Origin: Lactobacillus johnsonii ATCC 33200
Lineage (GTDB): Bacteria; Bacillota; Bacilli; Lactobacillales; Lactobacillaceae
Reading direction: 5' to 3'
DNA length: 64,000 nucleotides
Assembly (NCBI RefSeq): GCF_000159355.1
Contig: NZ_GG670122.1
Coordinates: forward strand, 93,345-157,344
Shown here piece by piece: positions 44,680 to 53,986 of this stretch. Numbering within the stretch: position 1 is the stretch's first letter; each line of letters opens with the position of its first letter. The position numbers and the translations under genes are program-made. The notes under the pieces are model-generated. The model worked only from the letters and a program-made list of their open reading frames with translations, was not told where the DNA came from and searched no databases.

Positions 44680-45480
44680 ATGAAAGATTTTAAAGAAATA
44701 AAAAAATGGTTAGCAGATGCCGATGCGGTTATTGTGACTGCAGGTAATGGGTTTGCACAGATGGAAGGTCTTGATATGTTTGACAATTTGGCCTTTCCGA
44801 TTGAATATAAAAATATAAGTGAAAAATATCATGTAAAAACAATTGCGGATGCACTAGATAAAGATTTGGATTCTTGGGATGAAAAGTGGCAATTCTGGAG
44901 TCAACTAATTAATGAGTATTCAGTTGAATATGAGCCAAGTAAAGCAATGAAGCAATTAAAAGATCTGTTAAATGGAAAGAATTATTTTATTGCTACTAGT
45001 ACTTTTGGCCATTTTTTTGAAAAAGCTGGCTTTGATCAAGAAAAAATCTTTAATGTTTTTGGTGACTGGACAATGATGCAGTGCTCTAGTGGTTTAAATC
45101 ACGGTACACGTTCTGATTTGTCAACAGTGAAGAGATACGTTAATGGCCAGGGTGAGGTTCCAAGATGCGAGAATTGTAATTCACCAATGGAACTTCATAT
45201 GCCGCTAAATGCTCACTTCTTTCCAGATGAAGATGCAAATACGAGATTTCGTTGGTTTTTAACAAGAAATCAGACTAAGAAGGTCGTAGTGCTTGAACTA
45301 GGAGTTGATCCAACTAGTCCTCAGCTTCTTGATCCAATGGTAAAACTGATTGAGCAGTTCAAAGATTGGCATTATGTAGCAGCAGACTTAAGTCAAGATG
45401 AATTGCCGGACGATATCCAAAAAAGAAGTGTCGGCCTAGAAATGGCTCTTCCTGAAGCAATTGAAAAGATTTCAAAATAA
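44680..45480 (+). CDS. SIR2-like protein of the SirTM type with altered catalytic motifs
   Basis: From ATG 44680 (AAGGAAG eight bases upstream) the protein has 266 residues. It shows the NAD-fold start ADAVIVTAGNGFAQMEGLD, a CENC zinc half-site and the ADLSQDELP end common to the macrodomain-linked sirtuins. But the catalytic segments are changed: the TxNxD block is TSTFGHFF, and the usual catalytic His/Gln-Gly-Asp is VFGDW. The macrodomain and lipoyl-carrier partners of SirTM are not nearby. It may bind NAD or ADP-ribose without deacylase activity. Confidence 0.75.
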   Translation: MKDFKEIKKWLADADAVIVTAGNGFAQMEGLDMFDNLAFPIEYKNISEKYHVKTIADALDKDLDSWDEKWQFWSQLINEYSVEYEPSKAMKQLKDLLNGKNYFIATSTFGHFFEKAGFDQEKIFNVFGDWTMMQCSSGLNHGTRSDLSTVKRYVNGQGEVPRCENCNSPMELHMPLNAHFFPDEDANTRFRWFLTRNQTKKVVVLELGVDPTSPQLLDPMVKLIEQFKDWHYVAADLSQDELPDDIQKRSVGLEMALPEAIEKISK

Positions 45481-45493
45481 TGAAAGGTAAAAA

Positions 45494-46456
45494 ATGAGTA
45501 TTTCAGTTATTCAAGGTGTTTTACGAATTCCAGCAGCTCAAGAAAAAATACGGCAAAAAGGCATTGAAAAGCCTGGTTTTCCTGATAACTATACCTTAAT
45601 TGATGTGGAGACTACGGGGCTTAGTCCATACCGTGATCGAATTACAGAGATGGGTGGTTTAAGGGTTCGCCATGGAGAAGTAGTTGCAACTTTTTCAGAA
45701 TTGGTGAAGTTTCCTGATAGCAACAAGGTGCCTGCTTTTATTACCAAATTAAATGGAATTGATGAAGCGACGATTGAAGAAAAGGGTCTACCGGTTCAAG
45801 AGGCAATAAAGAAATATCGTGAATTTATCGGTAGTGATCCGATTGTTGGATATAATGTGAATTTTGATTTGAATTTTGTCTATGACCTGGCTGAAAAATA
45901 TCACTTAACTGTCTTAAATAATGATTATGTTGATGTTTATCGTTTGGCTCGTAGTTTTTACCCACAAGAACAACACAATCGTCTTTTAGATTGCATGCAC
46001 CGATTAGATATCGCAGAAACGCAAGAGCACCGCGGTTTAGATGATTGTCTAGATACAAAAAAGGTTTTTGATGAATTTCATAGATTATTTAGACAGGAAC
46101 ATATGCTTAGAGCGCAAGAAATGGTCAAAACACTAGACTTAACTAGTGAATGGCCTGAGATTGTTAAACAAAGCCAAGCTTTTCGTAGTCCTTTTGCTCA
46201 TAAGAATGTTGTAATTGCTGGTGACTTAGATGTAGATGACTATGAACTAGCTAATGCTGTAAAGAATTTGGGTGGCTTTATTCGGGATGAAGTTGGTCAA
46301 GATACAGACTATCTTTTAGTTGGAGATCATGATTTCTTCAGAACTGATATCGTTGAATTAAATAAGGCAAGAGCATTAAAGAAACAAGGTCAAAATATTA
46401 GAATTTGGTCGGAACAATTTTTCTTGAATGTTCTTGATAATTGGGCACGTAGTTAA
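45494..46456 (+). CDS. DnaQ-like 3'-5' exonuclease with C-terminal BRCT domain
   Basis: The 320-residue protein has a DEDDh exonuclease domain: DVETTGLSPYRDRITEMG (Exo I, about residue 36), GYNVNFDLNF (Exo II) and HRGLDDCLDT (Exo III). A BRCT domain (about 235-315: NVVIAGDLDVDDYELANAVKNLGG, in two parts) follows. Similar proteins are annotated as DNA polymerase III epsilon or DnaQ-BRCT. It is likely a repair or proofreading exonuclease, apart from the PolC enzyme of the replicase. Confidence 0.9.
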   Translation: MSISVIQGVLRIPAAQEKIRQKGIEKPGFPDNYTLIDVETTGLSPYRDRITEMGGLRVRHGEVVATFSELVKFPDSNKVPAFITKLNGIDEATIEEKGLPVQEAIKKYREFIGSDPIVGYNVNFDLNFVYDLAEKYHLTVLNNDYVDVYRLARSFYPQEQHNRLLDCMHRLDIAETQEHRGLDDCLDTKKVFDEFHRLFRQEHMLRAQEMVKTLDLTSEWPEIVKQSQAFRSPFAHKNVVIAGDLDVDDYELANAVKNLGGFIRDEVGQDTDYLLVGDHDFFRTDIVELNKARALKKQGQNIRIWSEQFFLNVLDNWARS

Positions 46457-46470
46457 AATATTTTTACATT

Positions 46471-46502
46471 AAAAAGGAATCCTAAAGCAGGATTCCTTTT
46501 TT
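46471..46502. terminator. Terminator after the exonuclease gene
   Basis: AAAAAGGAATCCT pairs perfectly with AGGATTCCTTTTT around AAAGC; it overlaps the end of the convergent LtrA frame. Confidence 0.9.
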
Positions 46503-47596
46503 GATATGGGGAAGATTTACATGTACGAGCCAATCAATATTAATTGAAACAATAATAAAAGTGAGAATAGTAATAACTTCAAAGCTTGACCAGATGAGAC
46601 AAGAAATAGTTCCAATTAAAGTTGTACTAATAAAAAGAAAAATAGTTGATTTTTTTAACTTAAATTGCAGTTTATTGTAATGAGTTGAAAATAATAGTCC
46701 TAAATAGAATAAACCAATTCCACGATATAAACATAAAACAGCAAACCATGAGTTAGCATCCGATTCATGGATAAATTTTATACTTACAGTAATTAAACTA
46801 ATGACAAAGATTATTAAATAGTGAAGATAGATTAGTATATTACCTGTTACATCCTCTTGGTCTTCATTAATTAATTTATCAAATTGTAGTGCATACGTGA
46901 AAAAGAGCAAGGCAACAGTTAAAAAGATAAGAATAGAATAGAAGGAAAAGTTTTAGGTTGAAAGTAATCCGCAATACCAATAATTTTTTCACTAAAGATA
47001 ATAATTACTAAAAGATTCAGTCTTTCAAGTAAATGGGGAAAAATAATTGGATGCTTAAGGGTATATTTTGTAGTGAGAAGTGGCATTAACCAACTTAGTA
47101 TGATGCCGATAACAGCTAAAATAAAGCCAAAAATATTATCTAAAATTCCTCCGATAATTAAGGTAATGGCTCTAAAAATTAAAATCATGAAAAATGCCCG
47201 GGAAATATTTTGATCAACGGGATTTTTAATCTGAAAGTAATTAATTAAATAGTGACTTGCTAGAGTAAGAGATAGTAAGCCAGCAGAAATAAATAGGATT
47301 TTCATCTCAGTTAGATTATTAGTATCAAAGGAATTAGACATGTAGAGTAGGATCATCATATCAATAAAGTAAAAAGCAATGTCAGCCCAACTACCGATCC
47401 CATATCTATTAGTAAAGACAGTCTGAATCATCCATGAATTAATAAAAATAATTATAATCAATGCAAAAAGAGCAAAAGAGGTAGGTGAAACTAAACCATG
47501 CTCTAGATGATGAAGAATCTAGGTTGTTTTAGATATCATGTAGACAAAAACGAGGTCATAAAACAAGGCAATTTTTGAGACTCGCTTATTTAACAT
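46482..47596 (-). pseudogene. LtrA-family membrane protein gene, broken twice
   Basis: From ATG 47596 the frame reads MLNKRVSKIALFYDLVFVYMI, the LtrA start pattern, to TAG at 47519-47521 (codon 26). It continues in frame through several membrane segments to 46919, where a TAA appears. Adding one T to the run at 46921-46925 restores the frame (SFLTVALLFFTYALQFD) to the stop at 46482. The restored protein would have about 371 residues with many membrane segments, as usual for low temperature requirement A. Two independent lesions make a real pseudogene likely. Confidence 0.85.
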
Positions 47597-47621
47597 ATTT
47601 TGCCTCCAGCCTACCTACTTT

Positions 47622-48446
47622 CTAAAATTCCTCATGTTCATTAGGATCAAATCTTCTTGCAGAAATTTTGTCTAAATTGATAAGTTTTTGGACTTCTTCA
47701 GGCGTTAATTTGAAATCAAAAATATCCAAATTGCTAATTTGATGTTCATAGGAACTAGCTTTGGGAATAGGAACAACATTAAGTTGAGTTTCCCACCGTA
47801 AAATTATTTGAGCGGGTGACTTATGGTATTTTTGAGCTAAGTCAATAATTTCTTTTTCTTGAAAAGCTTCACCTGCACGCTGCAATGGACTCCATGCTTC
47901 GGTAATGATGTTATGGTTATCATCATACTCACGAATTGTCTTGCTGGACCAGTAGGGATGAAGTTCTACTTGGTTAACAGCGGGCATAACGCCTGTTTCA
48001 CGGTATAAATGTTCAATATGTGTTGGTTCAAAGTTAGAAACACCTACTGAGCAAATTAAGCCAAATCTTTGGGCATCTAGCATGGCTTGCCAGGCTTCAA
48101 GATAATGATTCTCCTTTGGATTTGGCCAATGGATCAGATAGAGATCATAGTAATCAAGATTAGCAGCATAAAGCGATTCTTGAATTTGTTCTATGGCTTC
48201 CTGATATTTATGATGACGACCTGGTAATTTAGATGTTATAAAAATATCATCACGATTTATACCGCTATTTTTAATAGCACGACCTACTGCTCCTTCGTTT
48301 TCATAATTAACAGCAGAATCAAGTAGACGATAACCATTCTTTAATGCAGTTTGAATAGCAAAAACTCCCCGAGAACCATTTAATTTATAGGTTCCGAAAC
48401 CAATTTTAGGAATTCGATTTCCATCATTTAAATTAAAGTATTCCAT
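47622..48446 (-). CDS. Aldo/keto reductase
   Basis: From ATG 48446 the protein has 274 residues with AKR motifs: IGFGTYKL, LDSAVNYENEGAVG (catalytic Asp and Tyr), ITSKLPGRHH (Lys), LIHWPNP (His), and VVPIPKASS for NADPH binding. It reduces small carbonyl compounds. It is a monocistronic gene next to the broken LtrA gene. Confidence 0.94.
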   Translation of the reverse strand: MEYFNLNDGNRIPKIGFGTYKLNGSRGVFAIQTALKNGYRLLDSAVNYENEGAVGRAIKNSGINRDDIFITSKLPGRHHKYQEAIEQIQESLYAANLDYYDLYLIHWPNPKENHYLEAWQAMLDAQRFGLICSVGVSNFEPTHIEHLYRETGVMPAVNQVELHPYWSSKTIREYDDNHNIITEAWSPLQRAGEAFQEKEIIDLAQKYHKSPAQIILRWETQLNVVPIPKASSYEHQISNLDIFDFKLTPEEVQKLINLDKISARRFDPNEHEEF

Positions 48447-48583
48447 TCTTAATCTTCTTTCTGTTTTCAATATACTTATTACGTTTATTGTAACAGTCTA
48501 AATAAACAAAAACTTATTAATTGCATTGCAAACGTACGTTCAAATATCTATACTGAAAGAAATAATATTAGGGGAAAGAATAA

Positions 48584-49432
48584 ATGGCAAAGAGAAAAAG
48601 ATATCGAAAAAAACAGACAAATACAGTAGTAAACTGGATTATAGCGCTAGTAATTATTATTTGGGGTGGTTGGTTTAAGCTTAATTCTTCTAATCAAGTA
48701 GCGAATCAAAATCAAAACCAAGATAATTCCCAGCAAGTAGTAAAGAATGCTACAACAGCGGATACCAACTATGGCGGATTGTCCAGTGCTGACTATCAAA
48801 AATTAGCTAATTTAGACTTTAAGAGCGGGGACAAGGCCTATGTCTATGTAAATAATAATAAGTCAACTTTGATTAAAAATGCCTGGAAGGTTAATAAAGT
48901 AATCTATTCTAATTTAGATAATTTGAACAGAACTTCTCATTCAAATACTGCCTTCTTAGAGCCAAGAAATGTGGCAAATGATTCTTTACGTGTAAGACAG
49001 TTCATCAATCCAACTGCATGGCATTCTAATCGTGAAAATGGGACTCAAATTTATAATCGTGGACACTTAATTGCTTATTCAGTTTCTGCAGGAATTGATC
49101 AAGATGGAAATTATAATCCTGATAATCAATCAGGCGATCAAAATAATCCCAAAAACCTATTTACGCAAACAGCTTTTTCTAATCAGAAAATCCAGACTAT
49201 TTTTGAAGGAAAAGTACGTAATGCCTTAAAACAAGGAAATAAGGTTATTTTTCAGGCAACGCCAATTTTTAGGGGAAATGAATTAATGGCACGTGGTATT
49301 AATTTGCAGGCTATAAGTTTAAATAATAATTTAGATTTCAACGTTTATATCTATAACGTGCAGCCTGATTATGTATTTGATTATAATAATGGTAGGGCTA
49401 AAATAGATCGTAATATGGTAGTTAATCAATAG
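48584..49432 (+). CDS. DNA/RNA non-specific endonuclease, secreted or membrane-anchored
   Basis: The 282-residue protein has a basic N-terminus, a membrane segment (about 14-27), a Gln/Asn-rich linker, then a beta-beta-alpha-metal nuclease domain with NRGHLIAYS (the D/N-R-G-H motif; His catalytic) and metal-ligand Asn in NLFTQTAFSNQ. It resembles streptococcal EndA/Sda-type DNases, which cut DNA outside the cell for uptake or food. The ribosome site is weak (GGGGAAAG). Confidence 0.9.
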   Translation: MAKRKRYRKKQTNTVVNWIIALVIIIWGGWFKLNSSNQVANQNQNQDNSQQVVKNATTADTNYGGLSSADYQKLANLDFKSGDKAYVYVNNNKSTLIKNAWKVNKVIYSNLDNLNRTSHSNTAFLEPRNVANDSLRVRQFINPTAWHSNRENGTQIYNRGHLIAYSVSAGIDQDGNYNPDNQSGDQNNPKNLFTQTAFSNQKIQTIFEGKVRNALKQGNKVIFQATPIFRGNELMARGINLQAISLNNNLDFNVYIYNVQPDYVFDYNNGRAKIDRNMVVNQ

Positions 49433-49463
49433 TTAATTTTTATATTTAATTTAGGAGAAAATA

Positions 49464-50897
49464 ATGAACAAAAGCAAGGATAACTGTACGGCAATGATTG
49501 TTGGAAAAAAAGCTACAATTGATGGCTCAACTATTATTGCCCGTGATGAAGACGGTTATGGTGGTATTAATGAAAAGCTTTTTGTTGTCCATGAAGCAAA
49601 AGACTACGATGAAGAATATGTTTCAAAATATAATGGTTTAAAGCTTCATTTAAAGGGACATGGTTGCAAGTGGACCGCAACCCCAACAGCTGATGAATCA
49701 GAAGGCCGCTGGGATGAACAGGGAATTAATGAATATAACGTTGCTATGTCGGCTACTGAAACAGAGGCCACAAATGCGCGCTGCTTAGGTCACGATCCGT
49801 TAGTAGAGAATGGAATAGATGAAGATTCGATGGTTTATCTTGTCTTACCATTTGTTAAGACTGCTCGTGAAGGGGTAGAGCGTTTAGGTAAATTAATTGA
49901 AAAATATGGTACTGGTGAAAGTAACGGTATCGCTTTTTCTGACCACGATGAAGTTTGGTATTTTGAAACTGGCGCTGGTCATCAATGGGTAGCACAAAGA
50001 ATTCCTGAAGATTCTTATGCAATTTGTCCTAATATAATGGTGATTCAAGATATTGATTTTGATGATCATGATAATTTTATGTATGCACCAACTATTCGTG
50101 ATTTTGTAGAAAAAAATCACTTAAATCCAAGTACTGATGGTAAGTGGAGTTTTAGAGATATTTTTGGTACCAAAGCAGAAGCAGACAGTTACTATAACAC
50201 CCCAAGAACTTGGTACGGTCAGAAGCTTTTTAATCCAAGTGTTGAGCAAGACCCATTAAGTCAAGAAATGCCATTTATTAGAAAGCCAGAAAAGAAAATT
50301 GGCGTTGAGGATGTAGAATTTTTCTTGTCTAGTCACTATAACGGTACTGAATATGACCCAATGGGATCTTTTGCTTCAGGGGATGATAAGAAGCAAAAAA
50401 TGTTTAGATCAATTGCTTTGGACAGAAATCAATCTAGTTGTATTCTCCAAATTAGAAATGATGTTCCTAAAAAAATAGCAGGTATTCAATGGGTTAACTT
50501 TGGTTTTTATGCTTACAGTCCTTATGTACCTTTCTATACAAATATTGATGACACGCCATTAAATTATCAAACGGCTAGTCATATGGTTACTCCAGAATCT
50601 AGTGCATATTGGTTGTATAAGAGTTTGCAAGTTTTAGTAGAGCCAAGATATCATCAATTTATTTACCAAGTTGAGAACTTTAGAGATGAATGTCAAAGTT
50701 ACGCTGTTAGCCGCATTTCAGCAACCGATGAGAAAGCTGGAGAATTAGCTGGAAAAGAAAAAACTAAATATTTAACTGCTGCTAATGCTGAAACTGCTGC
50801 TTATATTACTAATGAAACTACGAAATTGATAAGTGATTTGACGAGACAAGCCCTAAATTCTTCTAAATTTCAATTTGAACGTGGCGATAATTTGTAA
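49464..50897 (+). CDS. Dipeptidase, C69 family (PepD-like)
   Basis: The 477-residue protein starts MNKSKDNCTAMIVGKKATIDG; the Cys at residue 8 is the expected N-terminal nucleophile of C69 peptidases after removal of the leader residues, followed by GSTIIARDEDGYG. Later parts (ETGAGHQWVAQRIPED, AICPNIMVIQDID) are typical. It splits dipeptides in the cytoplasm and is common in several copies in lactobacilli. TTAGGAG gives the ribosome site. Confidence 0.93.
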   Translation: MNKSKDNCTAMIVGKKATIDGSTIIARDEDGYGGINEKLFVVHEAKDYDEEYVSKYNGLKLHLKGHGCKWTATPTADESEGRWDEQGINEYNVAMSATETEATNARCLGHDPLVENGIDEDSMVYLVLPFVKTAREGVERLGKLIEKYGTGESNGIAFSDHDEVWYFETGAGHQWVAQRIPEDSYAICPNIMVIQDIDFDDHDNFMYAPTIRDFVEKNHLNPSTDGKWSFRDIFGTKAEADSYYNTPRTWYGQKLFNPSVEQDPLSQEMPFIRKPEKKIGVEDVEFFLSSHYNGTEYDPMGSFASGDDKKQKMFRSIALDRNQSSCILQIRNDVPKKIAGIQWVNFGFYAYSPYVPFYTNIDDTPLNYQTASHMVTPESSAYWLYKSLQVLVEPRYHQFIYQVENFRDECQSYAVSRISATDEKAGELAGKEKTKYLTAANAETAAYITNETTKLISDLTRQALNSSKFQFERGDNL

Positions 50898-50904
50898 TTT
50901 TTTG

Positions 50905-50935
50905 AAAAACACTGCACAAGATGTAGTGTTTTTTT
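50905..50935 (+). terminator. Terminator of the dipeptidase gene
   Basis: AAAAACACT pairs with AGTGTTTTT around an 11-base loop, extended by more T. Confidence 0.85.
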
Positions 50936-51081
50936 ATTGTTCGACTTTCTCTATCTTGTATGTTGGTAAACTAGGTCTTCAAAGGATATCTAAAAAATGC
51001 AAGAGGAAAAACACGATTTATTTATATTTATATGGAAATATTGTTCCTAAAATGATATTATCATCCATATCTTATCCATGA

Positions 51082-51148
51082 AAAAGCAGCAAAAATTCAC
51101 AAAGTACGAATTATTTATTGAAAAAATATTTGTGATTTTGTTGCTTTT
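51082..51148 (+). promoter_or_regulatory. Long inverted repeat at the ABC operon promoter
   Basis: AAAAGCAGCAAAAATTCACA and TGTGATTTTGTTGCTTTT form arms of about 20 bases (two bulges or mismatches) around a 25-base loop. The right arm contains TTGCTT, which with TGTAAT 18 bases downstream could be the promoter. It may be an operator or a transcript-level structure. Confidence 0.5.
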
Positions 51149-51204
51149 ATCATAAAATTTGTGGTGTAATATGATTTAAATCTAAATGTAGTAGTGAGAG
51201 ATAT

Positions 51205-52291
51205 ATGAACGAAGATAAATTCATTCAGGTAAATAACCTAGAAAAAACTTATGAGAATGGTTACCAAGCAATTAAGTCTGTTAGTTTTTCTGTAAAAAAG
51301 GGCGACTTAGTGTGCTTATTGGGGCCTAGTGGTTGTGGAAAAACTACAACTTTAAATATGATTGCCGGATTATTGAATCCGACCGGTGGAGACATTATTG
51401 TAAATGGTAAGTCTCTTCTTAATGTTGCGCCAAAAGATCGTAATATTGGCTATGTATTCCAGAATTATGCCTTATACCCACATATGACTGTTTTACAGAA
51501 TGTAATGTTTCCAATGACAGTGGGAAAGAATAAGAAGCCAAAAGATGAAGCTGAAAAAATTGCCCAAAAATTTATGAAATTAACTCATATTGAAGAATTA
51601 GCTGATCAAAAGCCGGGCAACCTTTCTGGGGGGGCAACAGCAGCGTGTTTCGATTGCACGTGCACTAGTGCAAGAACCACAAATTTTGTTAATGGATGAA
51701 CCATTAAGTAACTTAGATGCCCGCTTACGTTTAAAGATTCGTGAAGAAATTCGTAATTTGGTTAAGGAAGTAGGAATTACTACTTTATTCGTTACCCACG
51801 ATCAAGAAGAAGCACTCTCAATTGGTGATAAGATTATTCTTTTCCATAATGGAGTAATTCAACAAGACGATAAGGGTCAAGACCTTTATCTTGAACCTAA
51901 TAATCAATTTGTTGCTAACTTTATTGGTAATCCAGTAATTGATAATTTTGATGTAAAGGTAGCAGACAATAAGATTATTGGGACAGACTTTGAGATTCCA
52001 GTTGAAAAATTAGATAGTACAAAATTTAGAGGCAACTTAATAGCCGGAGACTATACATTGAGTATTCGTCCTGAAAACTTAAAGTTAAGTGATGAAGGCG
52101 AACTTTCCGAAGTAATTGATGATGTCGAATTGATTGGACGCGAACGAGTATTGAAATTTACTCATGCTGGAACAAATCAGCGTGCATTGATTGATTTAGA
52201 GCAAGAAATAAAACCTGGAGATAGCGTGAAATTTAAGATGAACTTAGACCGCGTTTACTTATTTAAGCCAGATGGGGAGCGAATCTATTAA
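51205..52291 (+). pseudogene. ABC ATPase (MsmK/UgpC type) with frameshift at a G7 run
   Basis: The frame from ATG 51205 shows Walker A GPSGCGKTT and a Q-loop (VFQNYALYPHMT), then at 51628-51634 a run of seven G puts LSGG out of frame, giving a wrong tail to 51699. With six G it would read LSGGQQQRVSIARALVQEP and continue through Walker B LLMDEPLSNLD, the His loop VTHD and the C-terminal OB regulatory domain to 52291, about 361 residues in all. The stop overlaps the next start (TAATG). Downstream genes are intact, so an ATPase from elsewhere may serve them, or the run may vary in length. Confidence 0.85.
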
Positions 52292-53154
52292 TGAAAGATA
52301 ATCAGAAAAAAGCTTGGTTATTTTTAGCACCGGCCATTATTTGTGTTACGGTATTTAGTATTTGGCCAATTCTACGTGCTTTTACGATGAGTTTTCAGGG
52401 TGGACCATTAATTGACCTACAATTTAATGGACTTTCTAACTATCAATATATTTTTAGCGATCCAGAATTTTGGCGTGCAATTATGAATACCGCCATTTAT
52501 TCATTTTTAGCTGTACCAATTGCCTTAATAATTTCTGTTGCGTTAGCATGGTTTATCTTTTCAAAGATTAAACATACCGTCTTCTTTGAAACTATGTTTT
52601 TTATGCCATATGTTACAAGTACGATCGCAATCGGAATTGTATTTCGTTATATCTTTAATGGTGAATATGGTTTATTGAACTTCTTATTAAAACTTGTTCA
52701 TTTACCACAACCTGATTGGTTAGATAATCCGAGTCTAAGTCTTGTTTCATTGATTATCTTTGGTGTTTGGTCATCTTTGGCATTTAACATCGTTATCTTG
52801 ATGGGTGCGTTAAGAAATATTGAACCAAATTACTATGTTTTAGCTGATATGTATGGTGCAACAAGTAGGGAAAAGTTTTGGCGCATAACAGTGCCACAGT
52901 TAGTCCCAACTTTAGCCTTTCTTTTAACTGTTAACTTAATTGGGGCATTTAAGATCTATACTCAAGTTTATGCATTATTTAATGGACAAGCTGGTGTGGG
53001 TAATTCGGCAATGACGGCAGTTTACTATATTTATAATAAATTCCAAATTGTTGGTACGCCTGGTGTAGCAATGGCTGCAACAGTAGTCTTGTTCCTATTT
53101 ATATTGTTCGTAACTTTCTTACAAAGAAAATTGATGAAAAAGGTGAACAGTTAG
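52291..53154 (+). CDS. ABC sugar/glycerol-3-phosphate permease, UgpA/MsmF type
   Basis: The 287-residue permease has six membrane segments and the EAA loop (EPNYYVLADMYGATSREKFWRI, residues about 170-195 in the family pattern). The start overlaps the ATPase stop. With the following UgpE-type gene it forms the membrane channel of an importer. Confidence 0.93.
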   Translation: MKDNQKKAWLFLAPAIICVTVFSIWPILRAFTMSFQGGPLIDLQFNGLSNYQYIFSDPEFWRAIMNTAIYSFLAVPIALIISVALAWFIFSKIKHTVFFETMFFMPYVTSTIAIGIVFRYIFNGEYGLLNFLLKLVHLPQPDWLDNPSLSLVSLIIFGVWSSLAFNIVILMGALRNIEPNYYVLADMYGATSREKFWRITVPQLVPTLAFLLTVNLIGAFKIYTQVYALFNGQAGVGNSAMTAVYYIYNKFQIVGTPGVAMAATVVLFLFILFVTFLQRKLMKKVNS

Positions 53155-53155
53155 A

Positions 53156-53986
53156 ATGAAGAAGAAAAAACTACGTTGGGGAATGATTTTTGTCTATCTA
53201 TTCATTGGAATTTTTGGCATTATAACTGTTTTCCCATTTATTTATATGATCTTAGGTGGATTAATGTCCTATCAAGAAACCACTACTATTCCACCAACTT
53301 TAATTCCAAAGACTTTGAGGTGGAGTAACTATCAAAAAGTATTTGAGCAAGCACCATTTGCAAGATACTTCTTAAACACATTTATTACAGCGGCAACTAC
53401 AACAATTGTTACATTGTTTACTTCAATTCTAGGTGCATTTGCAATGACCAACTTGAAATTTAAGGGAAAAGGATTTATTCAGTTAATTTTTCTTTCACTC
53501 TTAATGGTTCCGGGAGAAGCAATAATTTTTACTAACTACAATACAATTGCTCATTTAGGCTTATTGAATACATATTTAGGATTGGTTTTACCATTCTTAA
53601 CATCTATCTTTTATATGTACTATTTACAAAGCTACTTCACAGCAATTTCACCAACAATTTATAAAGCAGCCATGATTGATGGAGCTTCTGACTGGGAATA
53701 TATTTGGAAAATTCTAGTTCCAATGTCTAAAGGTGGATTAATTACTGTTGCCTTGCTTAGTTTTATTTCAGGATGGAACTCCTTCTTATGGCCATTATTG
53801 GTAACAAATGAAGATAAGATGCGTTTATTGAACAATGGTTTAGCTGCCTTTGCCTCTGATGCGGGTGCTCAAACGCAACTTCAACTAGCAGCAGCAACTT
53901 TAACAGTAGTACCTGTTTTAATTGTTTACTTCATTTTTAGAAAGCAAATTATTCGAGGAGTAGTACGTAATGACCTCAAAGCCTAA
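53156..53986 (+). CDS. ABC sugar/glycerol-3-phosphate permease, UgpE/MsmG type
   Basis: The 276-residue permease has six membrane segments and the EAA loop (ISPTIYKAAMIDGASDWEYIW). It begins directly after the UgpA-type gene and overlaps the next gene by 17 bases. Confidence 0.93.
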   Translation: MKKKKLRWGMIFVYLFIGIFGIITVFPFIYMILGGLMSYQETTTIPPTLIPKTLRWSNYQKVFEQAPFARYFLNTFITAATTTIVTLFTSILGAFAMTNLKFKGKGFIQLIFLSLLMVPGEAIIFTNYNTIAHLGLLNTYLGLVLPFLTSIFYMYYLQSYFTAISPTIYKAAMIDGASDWEYIWKILVPMSKGGLITVALLSFISGWNSFLWPLLVTNEDKMRLLNNGLAAFASDAGAQTQLQLAAATLTVVPVLIVYFIFRKQIIRGVVRNDLKA

